Source of the DNA: Rhodocyclaceae bacterium
GTDB taxonomy: Bacteria; Pseudomonadota; Gammaproteobacteria; Burkholderiales; CAIKXV01
NCBI GenBank assembly: GCA_020248265.1
Contig: JADCHX010000023.1
Coordinates: 1 to 64,000 of the forward strand
Direction of reading: 5' to 3'
Length of the DNA: 64,000 nt
Shown here: one piece after another, positions 34,558 through 42,988 of the stretch
Numbering within the stretch: the stretch's first letter is position 1
How the letters are laid out: each line of letters opens with the position of its first letter
Translations under genes and position numbers: made by a program
Notes under the pieces: model-generated
The model's input: the letters and a program-made list of their open reading frames with translations, nothing else
Told to the model about the DNA's origin: nothing
Databases searched by the model: none

Positions 34558-35547
34558 ATGAGAGCACCCGTTCCGCGACAGGATGCCGTGCATCTGCTGT
34601 CGCTCGCGTTCGCTGGGCTGCTGCTACCTTCTGCAGCCGCAGCCCAGCCGGTATTCCCGGCCAAGCCCATCCGCCTGATCTGTCCGTTCACCCCGGGCGG
34701 CCCGACCGACCAGACCGCCCGGCTGCTGGCGCAGAAAGTCACCGAGGCCTGGGGCCAGCAGGTCGTGGTCGAGAACCGCGGCGGCGCCAACGGCAACATC
34801 GGCATGGAACTGGCGGTGAAGTCCCCGCCCGACGGCTACACCTGGGTTATCGCGACGGTCGGCACGATCGCGGTAAATCCGTCGCTCTACAAGCTGCCGT
34901 TCGACATGCTGAAGGACTTCGCGCCGGTGATCCACCTGACCAGTTCCCCGGCGGTGCTGGTAGTCAATCCGTCGCTGCCGGTGAAGTCGGTGAAGGAACT
35001 GATCGCGCTGGCAAGGAAGCGTCCCGGCGAACTCACCTTCGGATCGTCCGGTTCGGGTGGCCTCGGGCACATCTCCGGCGAGATGTTCAAGCAGCTGGCC
35101 GGGCTCGACATGGTGCACGTGCCCTACAAGAGCTCCGCACCGGCCCTGATGGACCTGCTCGGCGGCCAGACCTCGATGCAGTTCGAGAACACGATCAGCG
35201 CGACGCCGCACATCCGCAGCGGCCGGCTGCGTGCGCTGGCGGTGACCACCGAGACGCGCTCGCCGGTGCTGCCGAGCGTGCCCACGGTGGCCGAGTCCGG
35301 ATTGCCGGGCTACGCCAACAATTCCTGGAACGGCATCCTCGTGCCGGCCGGTACGCCGCGCGAGATCATCAACCGCATCAACGCCGAACTGGTGCGCATC
35401 CTGAAGGAGCCGGACGTGCGCGAACGGCTGACCGGAGTCGGTGCCGACATTGCCGGGAGCACCCCGGAAGCGTTCGGCGCGATGATCCGTTCCGAGATCG
35501 AGAAGCTGGCCAAGGTGGTGAAGACGGCGAAGGTCCGGATCGACTGA
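34558..35547 (+). CDS. Bug-family (TctC-like) periplasmic solute receptor
   Basis: A 329-residue receptor. The signal peptide ends PSAAAAQ and the mature part begins PVFPAKPIRLICPFTPGG. Family segments are PGGPTDQTARLL, VENRGGANGN, MLKDFAPVI, the GSSGSG turn and HVPYKSSAPALMDL. GGAGGAG lies before the ATG. It follows the ModA-like gene by 49 bp. Its ligand loop (GGPTDQ) is unlike that of the paired receptors upstream, so a different acid is probably bound. Confidence 0.92.
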   Translation: MRAPVPRQDAVHLLSLAFAGLLLPSAAAAQPVFPAKPIRLICPFTPGGPTDQTARLLAQKVTEAWGQQVVVENRGGANGNIGMELAVKSPPDGYTWVIATVGTIAVNPSLYKLPFDMLKDFAPVIHLTSSPAVLVVNPSLPVKSVKELIALARKRPGELTFGSSGSGGLGHISGEMFKQLAGLDMVHVPYKSSAPALMDLLGGQTSMQFENTISATPHIRSGRLRALAVTTETRSPVLPSVPTVAESGLPGYANNSWNGILVPAGTPREIINRINAELVRILKEPDVRERLTGVGADIAGSTPEAFGAMIRSEIEKLAKVVKTAKVRID

Positions 35548-35591
35548 GCCGGCCGGTCCGATTGATTCAGCGCGGCCAGGGCCGGCATCAT

Positions 35592-35620
35592 TTGAGCCCC
35601 CGGCGCTGCGGGAGTAAAGT
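35592..35620 (+). promoter_or_regulatory. Candidate sigma-70 promoter for the VOC gene
   Basis: TTGAGC and TAAAGT are spaced by exactly 17 bases (four of six matches each), 64 bases before the VOC start, in the 136-bp gap after the Bug receptor. Confidence 0.4.
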
Positions 35621-35683
35621 GGACGGGTAGCCGGAAATCATCCAACTGCGGCCGGACCGCGCCGCGATCCCCAGGAGAGAGAC

Positions 35684-36151
35684 ATGACCCAGTCGCGCGT
35701 TCCCGTGCACCACATCAACATCGGCTGCCGCCGTTCGGACCTGCCGAAGATCGAGACGTTCTACGAAGGGCTGCTGGGCCTGAAGGTGGGCTATCGCCCG
35801 CCCTTTCCGTCCGAGGGCATCTGGATGTACGACGGCGACCACCCGCTGCTCCATGTCGTCGTCCGTTTCCCGGAAGACTGGGCCGGCATCGACGAGGCGC
35901 ATTCGGGCTACGACCACACCGCCTACCACTGCGTCGGGATTGACGACTACCGCTCGCGCATCAAGGCCCTCGGCGTCGAGTACGAAGAGCAGCTGGTATC
36001 GACCAATGCCTACCAGGTCTTCACCAAGGACCCGGTCGGCAACAAGGTCGAGCTGATCTTCCCGGACGAGACGGTGGCCAACGGCGTTGCCGAAGGCACG
36101 CTGTCGTCCTCCCAGTTCGGCACCCGGACGAAGATGCCGGAAACCGTCTGA
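35684..36151 (+). CDS. VOC (glyoxalase-fold) protein
   Basis: A 155-residue VOC protein. HHINIGCRRSDLPKIETFY opens the first module; HTAYHCVGIDDYRSRIKALG and FTKDPVGNKVELIF complete the second, with probable metal ligands in H9/H10, the histidines of HTAYHC and the glutamate of KVELIF. The about 20-residue tail after the fold (GTLSSSQFGTRTKMPETV) is not part of the domain. It probably has its own promoter and is followed by a terminator-like hairpin, so it is a single-gene unit. Substrate unknown. Confidence 0.87.
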   Translation: MTQSRVPVHHINIGCRRSDLPKIETFYEGLLGLKVGYRPPFPSEGIWMYDGDHPLLHVVVRFPEDWAGIDEAHSGYDHTAYHCVGIDDYRSRIKALGVEYEEQLVSTNAYQVFTKDPVGNKVELIFPDETVANGVAEGTLSSSQFGTRTKMPETV

Positions 36152-36172
36152 TTGCCAGCCGGCAGTACCCCG

Positions 36173-36203
36173 AAGCCGCGGTTCGGTAGAATCGCGGCTT
36201 TTT
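36173..36203 (+). terminator. Intrinsic terminator with a -10-like sequence in its loop
   Basis: AAGCCGCG and CGCGGCTT form a perfect 8-bp stem with a 12-base loop, followed by a run of T, 21 bases after the VOC stop. The loop contains TAGAAT (36187-36192), five of six matches to a -10 box, 72 bases before the PrpD-family start, so the same DNA may end one transcript and start the next. Confidence 0.6.
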
Positions 36204-36263
36204 CGTGCCCGTCGCGCGCGCCACGATGCGTGCCGCGTGACACCCGCATGCCAGGAGCCGTAC

Positions 36264-37601
36264 ATGGAAGAAGTCACCCGAATCCTCGCCCGCTATGTCG
36301 TCGAGTCGCGTTTCGAATCGATCCCGACCGCCACCCGCCACCATGCCACGCGCACCTTCGTCAACTGGCTCGGCTGCGCGATCGGCGGCTCGCACCATGA
36401 GGGCATGGACATCGCGCTGGCCGCGCTGGCGCCGATGGCAGGCGCAGCCCAGGCCTCGGTGCTCGGCCGCGGCGAACGGCTCGACATCCTGCATGCCGCA
36501 CTGCTCAACGGCATCAGCTCGCACATGTTCGACTTCGACGACACCCACCTGAAGACGGTGATCCACCCGGCCGGCCCGGTGTGCTCGGCGATCCTGGCCC
36601 TGGCCGAGCATCGTCCGGTCAGCGGCGAAGACTTCGTGCATGCGCTGGTGCTGGGCGTCGAGGTCGAGTGCCGGATCGGCAACTCGGTCTATCCGAACCA
36701 CTACGACACCGGCTGGCACATCACCGGCACCGCGGGCGTGATGGGCGCGGCGGCCGCCTGCGGCAAGCTGCTCGGACTGAACGAGCAGCAGATGGTCTGG
36801 GCGCTGGGCATCGCCGCCACCCAGTCCTCCGGCCTGCGCGAGATGTTCGGCACCATGTGCAAGCCGTTCCACCCCGGCAATGCCGCGAAGAACGGCCTGA
36901 TGTCCGCGCTGCTCGCCGAGAAGAACTTCACCAGCTCGAACCGCGGTATCGAGGCGCCGCGCGGCTTCGCCCATGTGCTGTCGACGAAGTTCGATCCGTC
37001 GGAGATCATCGACGGCCTGGGCAAGACCTTCGAGATCGACCTCAACACCTACAAGCCGTTCGCCTGTGGCATCGTGATCCACCCGATCATCGATGCCTGC
37101 GTGCAGTTGCGTAACGAACACAAGCTGGCCGGCGACGAGATCGAGTCGGTGCTGGCCAAGGTGCATCCGCTGGTGCTCGAACTCACCGGCAAGAAGACGC
37201 CGCAGACCGGCCTCGAAGGCAAGTTCAGCGTCTACCACTCCGCCGCGGCCGGCTTCATCTACGGTGCGGCCGGCGAGCGCGAGTACAGCGATGCGGTGGT
37301 GCGCGACGCCAGGGTGATCGCGCTGCGCGACAAGGTCACCGCGGTGGTCGACACCACGATGCACGAGGACCAGACCCTGGTCGAGGTGAAGCTGAAGGAC
37401 GGTCGCACGCTCAGCAAGTACGTGGAAGCAGCCATCGGCAGCCTGAAGCGGCCGCAGACCGATGCCGACCTGGAGGCGAAGTTCCGCGGGCTGGCCGAAG
37501 ACGTGCTGCCGAAGGCGCAGGTGGACAAGGTGCTGGGTCTGGCGTGGAAGGTCGGCGCGCTGGCCAGTGCCGGGGACGTGGCCGCAGCGGCGCGCAAGTA
37601 G
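36264..37601 (+). CDS. MmgE/PrpD-family protein
   Basis: A 445-residue member of the 2-methylcitrate dehydratase/cis-aconitate decarboxylase/iminodisuccinate epimerase family. Characteristic segments are the GISSHMFDFDDTH motif near residue 83, the YPNHYDTGWHITGTAG stretch and KPFHPGNAAKNGL. The family dehydrates, decarboxylates or epimerises small tricarboxylates and amino dicarboxylates without iron-sulfur clusters. The start is set by AGGAG seven bases before the ATG. No prpB or prpC lies next to it, but an isocitrate-lyase-superfamily gene is 4 kb upstream in the same direction, so a methylcitrate-like or malate-like sequence of reactions is conceivable. Confidence 0.88.
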   Translation: MEEVTRILARYVVESRFESIPTATRHHATRTFVNWLGCAIGGSHHEGMDIALAALAPMAGAAQASVLGRGERLDILHAALLNGISSHMFDFDDTHLKTVIHPAGPVCSAILALAEHRPVSGEDFVHALVLGVEVECRIGNSVYPNHYDTGWHITGTAGVMGAAAACGKLLGLNEQQMVWALGIAATQSSGLREMFGTMCKPFHPGNAAKNGLMSALLAEKNFTSSNRGIEAPRGFAHVLSTKFDPSEIIDGLGKTFEIDLNTYKPFACGIVIHPIIDACVQLRNEHKLAGDEIESVLAKVHPLVLELTGKKTPQTGLEGKFSVYHSAAAGFIYGAAGEREYSDAVVRDARVIALRDKVTAVVDTTMHEDQTLVEVKLKDGRTLSKYVEAAIGSLKRPQTDADLEAKFRGLAEDVLPKAQVDKVLGLAWKVGALASAGDVAAAARK

Positions 37602-37653
37602 GGCGAACGGCGGACCCTCGCCCGGGCGATCGCGGTCGTCCGGGGCAGTGACG

Positions 37654-37683
37654 GCACCGGGCGGCGCACGCGCCGGCCGGTGC
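37654..37683. terminator. Nested hairpin between convergent genes
   Basis: GCACCGG/CCGGTGC (7 bp) encloses a second stem GGCGC/GCGCC with a two-base loop, between the convergent PrpD-family and MaoC genes. It has no T-tract but should be stable; a bidirectional terminator is likely. Confidence 0.45.
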
Positions 37684-37690
37684 TGTGTCG

Positions 37691-38170
37691 TCAGGCGGGC
37701 CGGCGCGGCACCAGCACGTTGGCGACCAGTTCCTGCATCACCTCGCGCTTCTGGTTGTAGGTCAGCGTGCGCAGCTTGACGATCCCGCGATCCGGCCGCG
37801 AGCCCGACGGACGGGCTTCAAGGATCTCGGTGACCGCGGTCAGGACATCCCCCGGGCGGGTCGGCGTCGGCCAGCGCAACAGTTCGATGCCCAAACCAAC
37901 GCGCCCGCGATCGTCCGAGCGCATGTCGCCCCCGATCACCAGCTTCATCGTCAGGGCGGCGGTATACCAGCCGCTGCCGATCAGGCCACCAAAGATCGAC
38001 GCACGCCCAGCCTCGGGATCGGTGTGCATGGGCTGCGGATCGAACGCCTGCGCGAAGCGGATCATCTCCGCCTCCTCCATCGTTACCGTGCCGGTATTGA
38101 AGTGCCGGCCGACCGTCATGTCCTCGAAGTAGATGGCCCCGTCCGGGGCACCTGTGGTCTCGTCGTTCAA
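37691..38170 (-). CDS. MaoC-like dehydratase (TTG start)
   Basis: A 159-residue single hot-dog protein with FEDMTVGRHFNTGTVTMEEAEM, the catalytic hydratase segment FAQAFDPQPMHTDPEAG (aspartate and histidine), and FGGLIGSGWYTAALTMKL. It should hydrate a 2-enoyl-CoA. No ATG or GTG lies before the core; the TTG giving (M)NDETTGAPDG has CAGGAG six bases upstream, which decides the start. It ends the minus-strand unit FAD oxidase, D-aminoacylase, SDR, MaoC, 71 bp after the SDR. Confidence 0.87.
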   Translation of the reverse strand: MNDETTGAPDGAIYFEDMTVGRHFNTGTVTMEEAEMIRFAQAFDPQPMHTDPEAGRASIFGGLIGSGWYTAALTMKLVIGGDMRSDDRGRVGLGIELLRWPTPTRPGDVLTAVTEILEARPSGSRPDRGIVKLRTLTYNQKREVMQELVANVLVPRRPA

Positions 38171-38241
38171 ATCGCACTCCTGTCTGCATTCATCGCATGC
38201 ATCGCGGCGGCTCGTGCCGGCTGTTCCGGTAGCTGCCGTTC

Positions 38242-39036
38242 CTATTGCATGTGCCAGCCATGGCTGACGATCACCGACTGCCCGGTCAGCGCAGCGCTCG
38301 GAAACGCGGCCAGGAACAGCGCGGTCTGCGCGACGTCCTCGACCGTGGTGAACACCCCGTCGACCGTGTCCTTCAGCATGATCGTACGCACCACTTCGTC
38401 CTCGCTGATGCCGTGGCGCCGCGCGAGCTCGGGAATCTGCGCGATCACCAGCGGCGTCTTCACGAAGCCGGGGCAGATCACGTTGGTGCGCACGCCCTGC
38501 GGACCGCCTTCCTTGGCTACCGCCTTCGCCAGGCCGACCAGCGCGTGCTTGGCCGACACATAGGGCGCCTTCAGCGCCGAGGCTTCCCTGGAATGCACCG
38601 AGCCCATGTACAGCAGGCAGCCACCGCGCCCGGCTGCGTACATCCGGCGCAGCGCGGCGCGCGTGCAGAGGAATGCGCCGTCGAGGTGGATGCCGATCAT
38701 CCGGCGCCATTCGTCGAAGGTGAAGTCCTGTACCGGCTTGACCATCTGGATGCCGGCGTTGGAGACCACGATGTCGATGTCGCCGAAGGCGGCCGTACAG
38801 GCATCGAACCCGGCCTCGACCTGCAGTTCGTCGGTCACGTCCATCGCGACGGCGATCGCCCGGCCGCCGGCTGCGTTGATCGCGGCGGCCGCCGCCTCGG
38901 CGCCTGGCCCGTTCAGATCGGCCAGCGCCACCGCGCAGCCCGCCTCCGCGTACACCCCGGCGATCGCGCGGCCGATGCCGCTGGCTGAACCGGTCACCAG
39001 CGCAGTCTTCCCGTCGAGCCGCTGCCCGCCGCTCAT
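38242..39036 (-). CDS. SDR-family 3-hydroxybutyrate dehydrogenase-like enzyme
   Basis: A 264-residue classical short-chain dehydrogenase: TGSASGIG cofactor loop (about residues 15-22), NAG at about 92, catalytic serine in [13 protein letters not shown] (tyrosine and lysine). The C-terminal strand [35 protein letters not shown] is closely like (R)-3-hydroxybutyrate dehydrogenase. It should interconvert 3-hydroxybutyrate and acetoacetate with NAD, or a similar 3-hydroxy acid. Its ATG overlaps the D-aminoacylase stop by four bases. Confidence 0.88.
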   Translation of the reverse strand: MSGGQRLDGKTALVTGSASGIGRAIAGVYAEAGCAVALADLNGPGAEAAAAAINAAGGRAIAVAMDVTDELQVEAGFDACTAAFGDIDIVVSNAGIQMVKPVQDFTFDEWRRMIGIHLDGAFLCTRAALRRMYAAGRGGCLLYMGSVHSREASALKAPYVSAKHALVGLAKAVAKEGGPQGVRTNVICPGFVKTPLVIAQIPELARRHGISEDEVVRTIMLKDTVDGVFTTVEDVAQTALFLAAFPSAALTGQSVIVSHGWHMQ

Positions 39037-40526
39037 GCCCGGCCCTCCCTGCGCAGCACGCGTCCGGGCCGCTCACCGGTCGCGCATCCGTCGCGCCACA
39101 CAGGCGTGCCGTTCACCATCACCGTGTGGATGCCGGCGGCCGGTTGCACCGGCGCATCGAAGGTGGCGCTGTCGATCACGGTTGCAGGGTCGAACAGCAC
39201 GAGGTCGGCGAACGCACCCTGCGCCACGCGGCCGCGGCCGTGCAGCCCGAAGCGCGCGGCCGGCAGCCCGGTCATCTTGTGCACCGCGACCTCCAGCGGG
39301 AACAACCCGAGGTCGCGGCTGTAATGGCCCAGCACGCGGGGGAAGGTGCCCCACAGTCGCGGATGCGGGCTGGCATCGTGCGGCAGGCCGTCGGAACCGA
39401 TCATGGTCTCGGGAAAGGCCAGGATACGCTGCACGTCGTGTTCGTCCATCATGAAATAGATCGCTCCTGCAGGTTGCAGACGCTGTACGGCCTCTTCGGC
39501 CGCGATGCCCCACCCGGCCGCGACCTGCGCAAGATCGCGGCCGGCGCATTCCGGATGCGGCGTCGACCAGGCGACCAGCACCCGCGAGGACATCGCCAGT
39601 CGCGACGCGCTGAGCACGGTCGAGGACGCTTCGTAAGGGTAGCAGTCGAGCGACACCGGCTGCCGCTGCATGGCATCGGCGATCCGTGCGAGCGTCTCCA
39701 CCGACCGCCCGTGGTTGGCCAGGCCAGCCACCTTGTGGTGCGAGATCACCACTCCGATGCCGCAGGCCCGGCCGATCTCCAGCGTCTCGTCGATCGCCGG
39801 CAGGATCGCCTCGGCCTCGTTGCGCATGTGGGTCACGTACAACCCGCCGCAGTCGGTCAGCCGGCGCGACAGCTCGATCAGCTCCGAGGTCGGCGCGGCT
39901 GCGGCCGGCGGATAGAAGGTGCCGGTCGACAGGCCGATCGCCCCGGCCTGCATCGCCTCGTCGATCGCCGCGCACATGCGGCGACACTCCGCCGGCGATG
40001 CCGCGCGCGACAGGTCGTCCATCGCGGCCGCGCGCAGCGTCGAATGGCCGACCAGGAAGGCCGCGTTGGTCGCGGCCGGGTGACGCTCGAACGCATCGAA
40101 GTAGTCGCGGAAGGTCGGGAAGCGGAACCACTCGCCGCTCGCATCGAGCAGGTCGAGCGGCTGCGGCGGACGGCCGCGGCCAGAGAGCCCGGCGAGCGAG
40201 ATGCCGCAGTTGCCGGCAACCACCGTGGTCACGCCCTGGCTGACCTTGGGCGACATCGCGCCGCCATCGATCAGCATGCGGTCGTCATGGGTGTGCACGT
40301 CGATGAAACCCGGCGCCAGCGCGAGCCCGGATGCGTCGATCGAGGCTGCGCCGCGCAGCGTCCCGGGCGCGCCCAGCGCGGCAATGCGATCGCCGTCGAT
40401 CGCGACATCGCCGGCGAATCGGGGCGCGCCGCTGCCGTCGAACACGGTCGCGTTCGAGATCACCAGCGCGGGGGCCCGCTGCGAAGCTGCGAGGATCGTC
40501 GATCCGCCCCCGGGCTCAGTCTGCAT
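39033..40526 (-). CDS. N-acyl-D-amino-acid deacylase-like amidohydrolase
   Basis: A 497-residue metal-dependent amidohydrolase of the D-aminoacylase/D-glutamate deacylase group. The N-terminal beta-sandwich strand [13 protein letters not shown] leads into the metal motif [10 protein letters not shown] (HxH); GNCGIS holds the metal-ligand cysteine typical of D-aminoacylases, and [21 protein letters not shown] is the classical late segment. It should remove the acyl group from N-acyl-D-amino acids. The start overlaps the end of the FAD oxidase by 11 bases. With that oxidase it may catabolise D-amino or D-hydroxy acids. Confidence 0.9.
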   Translation of the reverse strand: MQTEPGGGSTILAASQRAPALVISNATVFDGSGAPRFAGDVAIDGDRIAALGAPGTLRGAASIDASGLALAPGFIDVHTHDDRMLIDGGAMSPKVSQGVTTVVAGNCGISLAGLSGRGRPPQPLDLLDASGEWFRFPTFRDYFDAFERHPAATNAAFLVGHSTLRAAAMDDLSRAASPAECRRMCAAIDEAMQAGAIGLSTGTFYPPAAAAPTSELIELSRRLTDCGGLYVTHMRNEAEAILPAIDETLEIGRACGIGVVISHHKVAGLANHGRSVETLARIADAMQRQPVSLDCYPYEASSTVLSASRLAMSSRVLVAWSTPHPECAGRDLAQVAAGWGIAAEEAVQRLQPAGAIYFMMDEHDVQRILAFPETMIGSDGLPHDASPHPRLWGTFPRVLGHYSRDLGLFPLEVAVHKMTGLPAARFGLHGRGRVAQGAFADLVLFDPATVIDSATFDAPVQPAAGIHTVMVNGTPVWRDGCATGERPGRVLRREGRA

Positions 40527-41892
40527 CCGGCAGCACCTTGCCCGGATTCATGATCCCCAGCGGGTCGAGCGCGTGCTTGATCGCCTGCATGGCCATCACC
40601 GCTCCCTCGCCATGCTCGCGCGCGAGGTAACCGCGCTTGCCGATGCCGATGCCGTGCTCGCCCGTGCAGGTTCCACCAGCATCGATCGCACGCTCGACGA
40701 GTGCTGCATGCAGCGATACGGTCAGCGCGCGTTCGCGATCGTCGCGCGCGAGATAGGTCACGTGGAAGTTGCCGTCGCCGACATGGCCGACGATCGGCGC
40801 CAGCAGGCCGGCAGCCTGGCTGTCGTGCTGCGCCGCCAGCACGCATTCGGCCAGCCGCGAGATGGGTACGCAGACATCGGCGACCATGCTGTGCGCGCCG
40901 GGCTGCAGCGCCAGTGCGGCGTAATACGCGGCATGCCTCGCCTTCCACAGGCGGTTGCGTTCCTCGGTCTTCTCAGCCCGGCGGAAGGCACCGCCGCCAT
41001 GGCTCGCCGCCAGCCCCGCGACGGTGGCCGTCTGCTCGGCCACGCCGGCCTCGCTGCCGTGGAACTCGTAAAAAAGGGTCGGTGCCGGCACGAATTCGTC
41101 GAGCTTCGAATAGGCAATGGACGCCTGCATCTGCAGTTCGTCCAGCAGTTCGATGCGCGCCACCGGGACGCCGAGCTGTATCGTCTCGATCACGCTGCGC
41201 ACCGCTCCTTCGAGCGAGTCGAACTGGCATACCGCGGAGGCGATCCGTTCCGGCTGGCCGTAGAGCTTCAGCTGCACCTCGGTGATCACGCCCAGCGTGC
41301 CTTCGGAGCCGACGAACAGGCGGGTCAGGTCGTAGCCGGCGGCCGACTTGCGCGCCCGCCCGCCGGTGCGGATGACCTCCCCTGACGGGGTGACGACGGT
41401 CAGCCCCAGCACGTTCTCGCGCATCGTGCCGTAGCGCACCGCATTGGTTCCCGATGCACGGGTCGAGGCCATCCCGCCCAGCGACGCGTCGGCGCCCGGA
41501 TCGATCGGGAAGAACAGGCCATGCTCCTTCAGCGCATCGTTGAGCTGCAGCCGGGTCACGCCCGCCTGCACGCGTGCATCGAGGTCGTCGACGTTGACCG
41601 AAAGCACCCGGTTCATGCGCGACAGGTCGAGCGACAGCCCGCCACGCACCGGGATCGACGCGCCCTCGATGCCGGTGCCGGTTCCGAACGGCACCACCGG
41701 CATGCGGCAGGCCGATGCGAGCCGGAGTGCCGCCGATACGTCGTCGGTCGACTCGACGAACAGCACGGCGTCCGGCAGCGCATGCGCATGGCCGGACTCG
41801 TCGCGGGAATGCTGCTCGCGGATCGCATGGGTCGTCTGCAAGCGGTCGCCGGCCAGCGCGCGCAAGCGGTCCAGGGTCCCTGCTTCGATCAT
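40516..41892 (-). CDS. FAD-linked oxidase (GlcD/D-lactate dehydrogenase type)
   Basis: A 458-residue flavoprotein of the FAD-binding type 4 family. The FAD pyrophosphate loop is PFGTGTGIEGASIPVRGGL near residue 67; the FAD domain continues through DPGADASLGGMASTRASGTN, and the C-terminal domain ends GTCTGEHGIGIGKRGYL, the hallmark of D-lactate, D-2-hydroxyglutarate and glycolate oxidases. It oxidises a D-2-hydroxy acid and passes electrons to a quinone or cytochrome. The start (MIEAGTLDRL) has AGAGG upstream. It is the first gene of its operon and divergent from dusA over 61 bp. Confidence 0.9.
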   Translation of the reverse strand: MIEAGTLDRLRALAGDRLQTTHAIREQHSRDESGHAHALPDAVLFVESTDDVSAALRLASACRMPVVPFGTGTGIEGASIPVRGGLSLDLSRMNRVLSVNVDDLDARVQAGVTRLQLNDALKEHGLFFPIDPGADASLGGMASTRASGTNAVRYGTMRENVLGLTVVTPSGEVIRTGGRARKSAAGYDLTRLFVGSEGTLGVITEVQLKLYGQPERIASAVCQFDSLEGAVRSVIETIQLGVPVARIELLDELQMQASIAYSKLDEFVPAPTLFYEFHGSEAGVAEQTATVAGLAASHGGGAFRRAEKTEERNRLWKARHAAYYAALALQPGAHSMVADVCVPISRLAECVLAAQHDSQAAGLLAPIVGHVGDGNFHVTYLARDDRERALTVSLHAALVERAIDAGGTCTGEHGIGIGKRGYLAREHGEGAVMAMQAIKHALDPLGIMNPGKVLPDAD

Positions 41893-41916
41893 CGAGGCCT
41901 CTGCGACAGTTGGTGG

Positions 41917-41922
41917 GATAAT
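41917..41922 (+). promoter_or_regulatory. Probable -10 element of dusA
   Basis: GATAAT (five of six) lies 32 bases before the proposed TTG start of dusA. A start of transcription about seven bases later would exclude the open codons further upstream and supports the TTG choice. No clear -35. Confidence 0.4.
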
Positions 41923-41953
41923 TCTAGGCCGTTTCCTCGCCATCGAGCAGCCC

Positions 41954-42988
41954 TTGCAACTGTCGCCCGCCACGCCGGCCCTGCCGGCGCCCCTGTCCCA
42001 TCGCTTCTGCGTCGCGCCGATGATGGACCTGACCGACCGCCATGCGCGCTTCTTCCTGCGCCTGCTGTCGCGGCATGCACGGCTGTACACCGAGATGGTC
42101 ACCACCGGGGCGCTCCTGCATGGCGATCGCGCCCGCTTCCTGCGCTTCGACCGCGCCGAGCATCCGGTCGCGATCCAGCTCGGCGGCAGCGATCCGGCGG
42201 CACTCGCCGCCTGCGCGGCATTCGCCGAGGCCGAGGGCTACGACGAGGTGAACCTGAACGTCGGCTGCCCGAGCGACCGCGTGCAGTCCGGGCGCTTCGG
42301 TGCCTGCCTGATGGCCGAGCCGGCGCTGGTCGCCGAAGGCGTCGCGGCGATGATCGCGGCGGTACGCATCCCGGTGACGGTGAAGACCCGCATCGGCATC
42401 GACCGCGACGATTCGACCGAGCGTCTGTACACGCTCGTCGACGCGGTCGCGGCCGCTGGCTGCCGCACGCTGATCGTCCACGCGCGCAACGCCTGGCTCG
42501 ATGGCCTCAGCCCGAAGGACAACCGGGAAATCCCGCCGCTGCGCTATCCGGTGGTCGGGCAGTTGAAGCGCGACCGGCCAGGGCTGTCGATCGTGATCAA
42601 TGGTGGCCTGCAGACGATCGACGACTGCCAGCAGGCGCTGGATACCTTCGCGCTCGATGGCGTCATGCTCGGCCGCGCCGCCTACTACTCGCCCTGGCTG
42701 CTCTCCGAGGTCGACCGCAGCCTGTTCGGCGACGCGTCGCGAACGGTCGACCGGCATGAAGTGGTCGAGGCGATGATCGGCTACGCCTGCGCCCGGATGG
42801 CCGAAGGCACGCCGCTTGCATCCGTCACGCGCCACATCCTCGCGCTCTACCAGTCGGTACCCGGCGCCCGCGCATGGCGCCGGCTTCTCAGCGAACGCGC
42901 GCCCAGGGTCGGCACCGCCCAGGCCATGGGAATCGAGGTGATGCGCGCCGCGCTGGCCTGCGTCGAGCCAGGCCAGGCGGCGGCCTGA
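41954..42988 (+). CDS. dusA: tRNA-dihydrouridine(20/20a) synthase DusA (TTG start)
   Basis: A 344-residue flavin enzyme that reduces uridine in the tRNA D-loop. HRFCVAPMMDLTDRHARFF is the DusA N-terminal signature (usually MMDWTDRH; tryptophan is leucine here), C105 in LNVGCPSDRVQSGRFGACLM is the catalytic cysteine, and VKTRIGIDRDDS and INGGLQTI follow. No ATG or GTG lies at a reasonable place: the first ATG is inside the signature. A TTG 15 codons before it is the best start. The stop shares one base with the EamA transporter start. Confidence 0.92.
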   Translation: MQLSPATPALPAPLSHRFCVAPMMDLTDRHARFFLRLLSRHARLYTEMVTTGALLHGDRARFLRFDRAEHPVAIQLGGSDPAALAACAAFAEAEGYDEVNLNVGCPSDRVQSGRFGACLMAEPALVAEGVAAMIAAVRIPVTVKTRIGIDRDDSTERLYTLVDAVAAAGCRTLIVHARNAWLDGLSPKDNREIPPLRYPVVGQLKRDRPGLSIVINGGLQTIDDCQQALDTFALDGVMLGRAAYYSPWLLSEVDRSLFGDASRTVDRHEVVEAMIGYACARMAEGTPLASVTRHILALYQSVPGARAWRRLLSERAPRVGTAQAMGIEVMRAALACVEPGQAAA

